Assembly: GCA_022865305.1 (NCBI GenBank)
Contig: JALHSP010000034.1
Location: 34,108-98,107 of the forward strand
Reading direction: 5' to 3'
Source: Bacteroidales bacterium
GTDB taxonomy: Bacteria > Bacteroidota > Bacteroidia > Bacteroidales > VadinHA17
DNA length: 64,000 nt
Shown: positions 62,247 to 64,000 of the stretch, one piece after another
How the letters are laid out: each line of letters opens with the position of its first letter
How positions within the stretch are numbered: position 1 is the first letter of the stretch
Program-made: the position numbers and the translations under genes
Notes under the pieces: model-generated
What the model saw: only the letters and a program-made list of their open reading frames with translations
Database searches by the model: none
Told to the model about the DNA's origin: nothing

Positions 62247-63869
62247 ATGAGAAAACTTCTCTTGCTATTTTTTGTTTTTTGCGGGTTTGTGCTTTCGGCA
62301 AAGGCTCAGCAAAGAACGATTACTGGTACTGTGACTTCTTCTGTCCCGTGAGAAGGTAATTTACCCGGAGTATCAGTATCTGTAAAAGGAACAACACTCG
62401 GGATCACAACAGATATTAATGGTAAATACGCGCTGGTTGTTCCTCAGGATGCCAAAACTCTCGTTTTTTCCTATATCGGGATGAAAAAACTCGAGATTGA
62501 GATTGAAAACCGCTCGGTAATAGACGTTTTACTTGAACCTGAAATCTTAGGATTGAATGAAGTTGTGGTTACTGCTTTTGGAATATCCAGGGAGAAAAAA
62601 GCCCTGGGATATGCAGTTCAGGATGTCAAAAATAAGGTAATAGAACGAACGGGTAATACCGATCTGGCAGGTGCAATGCAGGGTAAGCTTGCAGGAATTG
62701 ATATTAAACCTTCGAGTGGTATGCCCGGAGCCTCATCCCAGATTGTTATTCGTGGTGCCCGGTCTTTTACAGGGAACAACACACCTCTCTACATTGTGGA
62801 TGGCATGCCGATTGCCTCGACCGCTGATATTCAATCAGGAGCCGGAGGCGATTTCTCGCTTGTTGGGAATGGTATATCAGGGTCAGACATTTCAAACCGC
62901 GCAGTGGATATAAATCCTTCTGATATTGAGAGCATCAATATTCTTAAAGGTCAGGCAGCGGCAGCTCTTTATGGCATCCGCGCATCAAACGGAGTTGTAG
63001 TTATTACAACAAAGAGTGGCCGGAATAATCTGATCGGGAAACCAGTTGTATCAATATCTCATACAAGTGCTTTTTCACAGGTTTCACGTTCACCGGATTT
63101 CCAGGCTACCTACGCTCAGGGTGTTTATGGCGGTTATGTTCCAAATTCATCAATGTCCTGGGGACCAAAAATCGTTGATCTTCCTGATGATCCTGCAAAT
63201 GGCGGGAATGCCAACGGCCATCCCGGAAAATATTATGTTCCCCAGCTGGCATTAGGCCAGGTTGCTGATCCCTGGGTTACTCCACAGGTATTTAATAACT
63301 GGGAGAGCTATTTTAAAACAGGTTATTCTGCAACCAATAATGTCATTGTAAGTCAGGCAACGGAAGCCGGTAATTTTGCTCTTGGTTTAAGCCAAACCTC
63401 TCAGAGCGGGATAGCTCTTTCAACGGACATGAATCGATGGAATGGCAAAGCTTCTGCAGAAAGGAAGTTAAGTAAGAATTTCAATATTGGTTTCAGTGCC
63501 AATTTTTCCAAGACAGATATTGATAAGCTTCCTTCAGGTAATGACGCAGCACTGGCTGGTGTATTAGGTGCTCCTTCAAGTTATAATCTGAAGGGATATC
63601 CTTATTATGTTCCCGGAGATCCTTATGATCAGATATATTACCGGGGAGGCAGTTGGGACAATCCATACTGGTCTGCTGAGCATACTGTCTTTAATGAAAA
63701 AACTGACCGGTTTTTCGGGAATGGTTATATTAATTATCTCGCTAAACTGAGTGCAAAAATGAATCTAAAAGTTCGTTATCAATTAGGTACAGATTCATAT
63801 ACTACAGATTTCCAGGACATCTTTGAATATGGGCATGCAGGAAATGAAGGGTTAATAGATAACAGTTAA
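62247..63869 (+). pseudogene. SusC/RagA-family transporter gene with in-frame TGA and 3' truncation
   Basis: From ATG 62247 a signal peptide (MRKLLLLFFVFCGFVLSAKA) and the start of a carboxypeptidase-like domain are read until TGA at 62349-62351 (codon 35). The same frame then continues with typical SusC sequence: LPGVSVSVKGTTLGITTD, plug-domain motifs APLYIVDGMP-type (here NNTPLYIVDGMPIA), NILKGQAAAALYG and ASNGVVVITTKSGR. It stops at TAA 63867-63869 about half way through the expected ~1000 residues, where sequence with a large hairpin begins. A G-to-T change (GGA to TGA) plus an insertion would explain both defects. A sequencing error at codon 35 cannot be excluded. Confidence 0.85.
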
Positions 63870-64000
63870 GGCTTCGTGTGGTCTTTTTAGAGACCCAACA
63901 TGAAGCCTGAGTTGCACTACATCCTATCACGGTGCTCATTAGAGAAAACTTACATACTATGGGGATTCAATATTTTATGTCTCTTTCCGGGGAGACGTCA
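63870..64000. mobile_element. Probable end of an inserted mobile element (hairpin boundary)
   Basis: Directly after the truncated susC a near-perfect hairpin occurs: GGCTTCGTGTGGTCT (63870-63884), loop TTTTAG, AGACCCAACATGAAGCC (63891-63907). The following ~90 bp show no continuing SusC frame. Subterminal hairpins are typical of IS200/IS605 ends, and a remnant of that family exists at 10979-11236, but the element runs out of the window and cannot be identified. Confidence 0.45.

Noticed and set aside
1..64000. Idea that the window is circular, with the susC half at the end joining the susC half at the start
   Set aside because: The left fragment begins about one third into SusC and the right one ends past half, so they would overlap; the right one also ends in a stop and hairpin.
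63870..64000. Group II intron 5' end (GTGTG near 63876)
   Set aside because: The hairpin begins before GTGTG and the following sequence lacks a recognisable intron domain I; the window ends too early to decide.

Overview
The window looks like chromosomal DNA of a Bacteroidota (class Bacteroidia-like) bacterium. The evidence is SusC/SusD pairs, several proteins with type IX secretion (T9SS) type A C-terminal sorting domains, lipoproteins with acidic residues after the lipobox cysteine, a DUF5916 outer-membrane protein, and promoters of the Bacteroidota form TTTG/ATTG-N20-TAnnTTTG. No rRNA and no CRISPR array were seen; there is one tRNA.

Region 1 (1-10630, + strand) is the downstream part of a polysaccharide utilisation locus: the C-terminal part of a SusC transporter, SusD, two IPT/TIG surface glycan-binding lipoproteins, and a T9SS-secreted GH26 beta-mannanase fused to a second clan-A hydrolase module. 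A beta-mannan substrate is the best inference. A second carbohydrate group lies at 26951-38375: a DUF362 protein, a C1-type peptidase, a GH5 enzyme, a GH20-like enzyme, TonB, a ChaN-like protein, a DUF5916 protein and a ThuA-like protein.

Region 2 (about 10.8-26.9 kb) is an accessory stretch that starts at the 3' end of a tRNA-Cys gene. It holds an IS200/IS605 transposase remnant with its hairpin, two copies of a diverged ~220-bp leader repeat, asnA, a FISUMP-domain protein, a recombinase-HTH remnant, a hipBA toxin-antitoxin pair with a palindromic operator, and three large paralogues with the architecture cytoplasmic TIR - transmembrane helix - FlgO/TolB-like domain - TPR. All three paralogues carry near-identical promoters. 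The same promoter design precedes the FISUMP gene and a previously unlisted 53-codon ORF upstream of the first TIR gene. This is the best candidate for an undescribed system: membrane-spanning TIR sensors/effectors, presumably coupling an envelope TPR sensor to an intracellular NAD-consuming or signalling TIR domain.

Region 3 (38.4-62 kb) is mostly housekeeping: a shortened prolyl-tRNA deacylase, a SiaC-like protein, rnhA, marC, rnhB, prfB with a programmed +1 frameshift, a single-chain methylmalonyl-CoA mutase fusion, recX, prmC, ribD, a LOG-family protein, trxA and dnaE. Inside it sits a probable two-gene operon of a secreted TPR-caspase protein and a beta-propeller sensor with a SpoIIE/PP2C phosphatase, a second candidate signalling module.

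The window ends in a broken susC gene (62247-63869). It has an in-frame TGA at codon 35 and is cut off about half way, exactly where a hairpin-bearing foreign-looking sequence begins, which suggests insertion of a mobile element.
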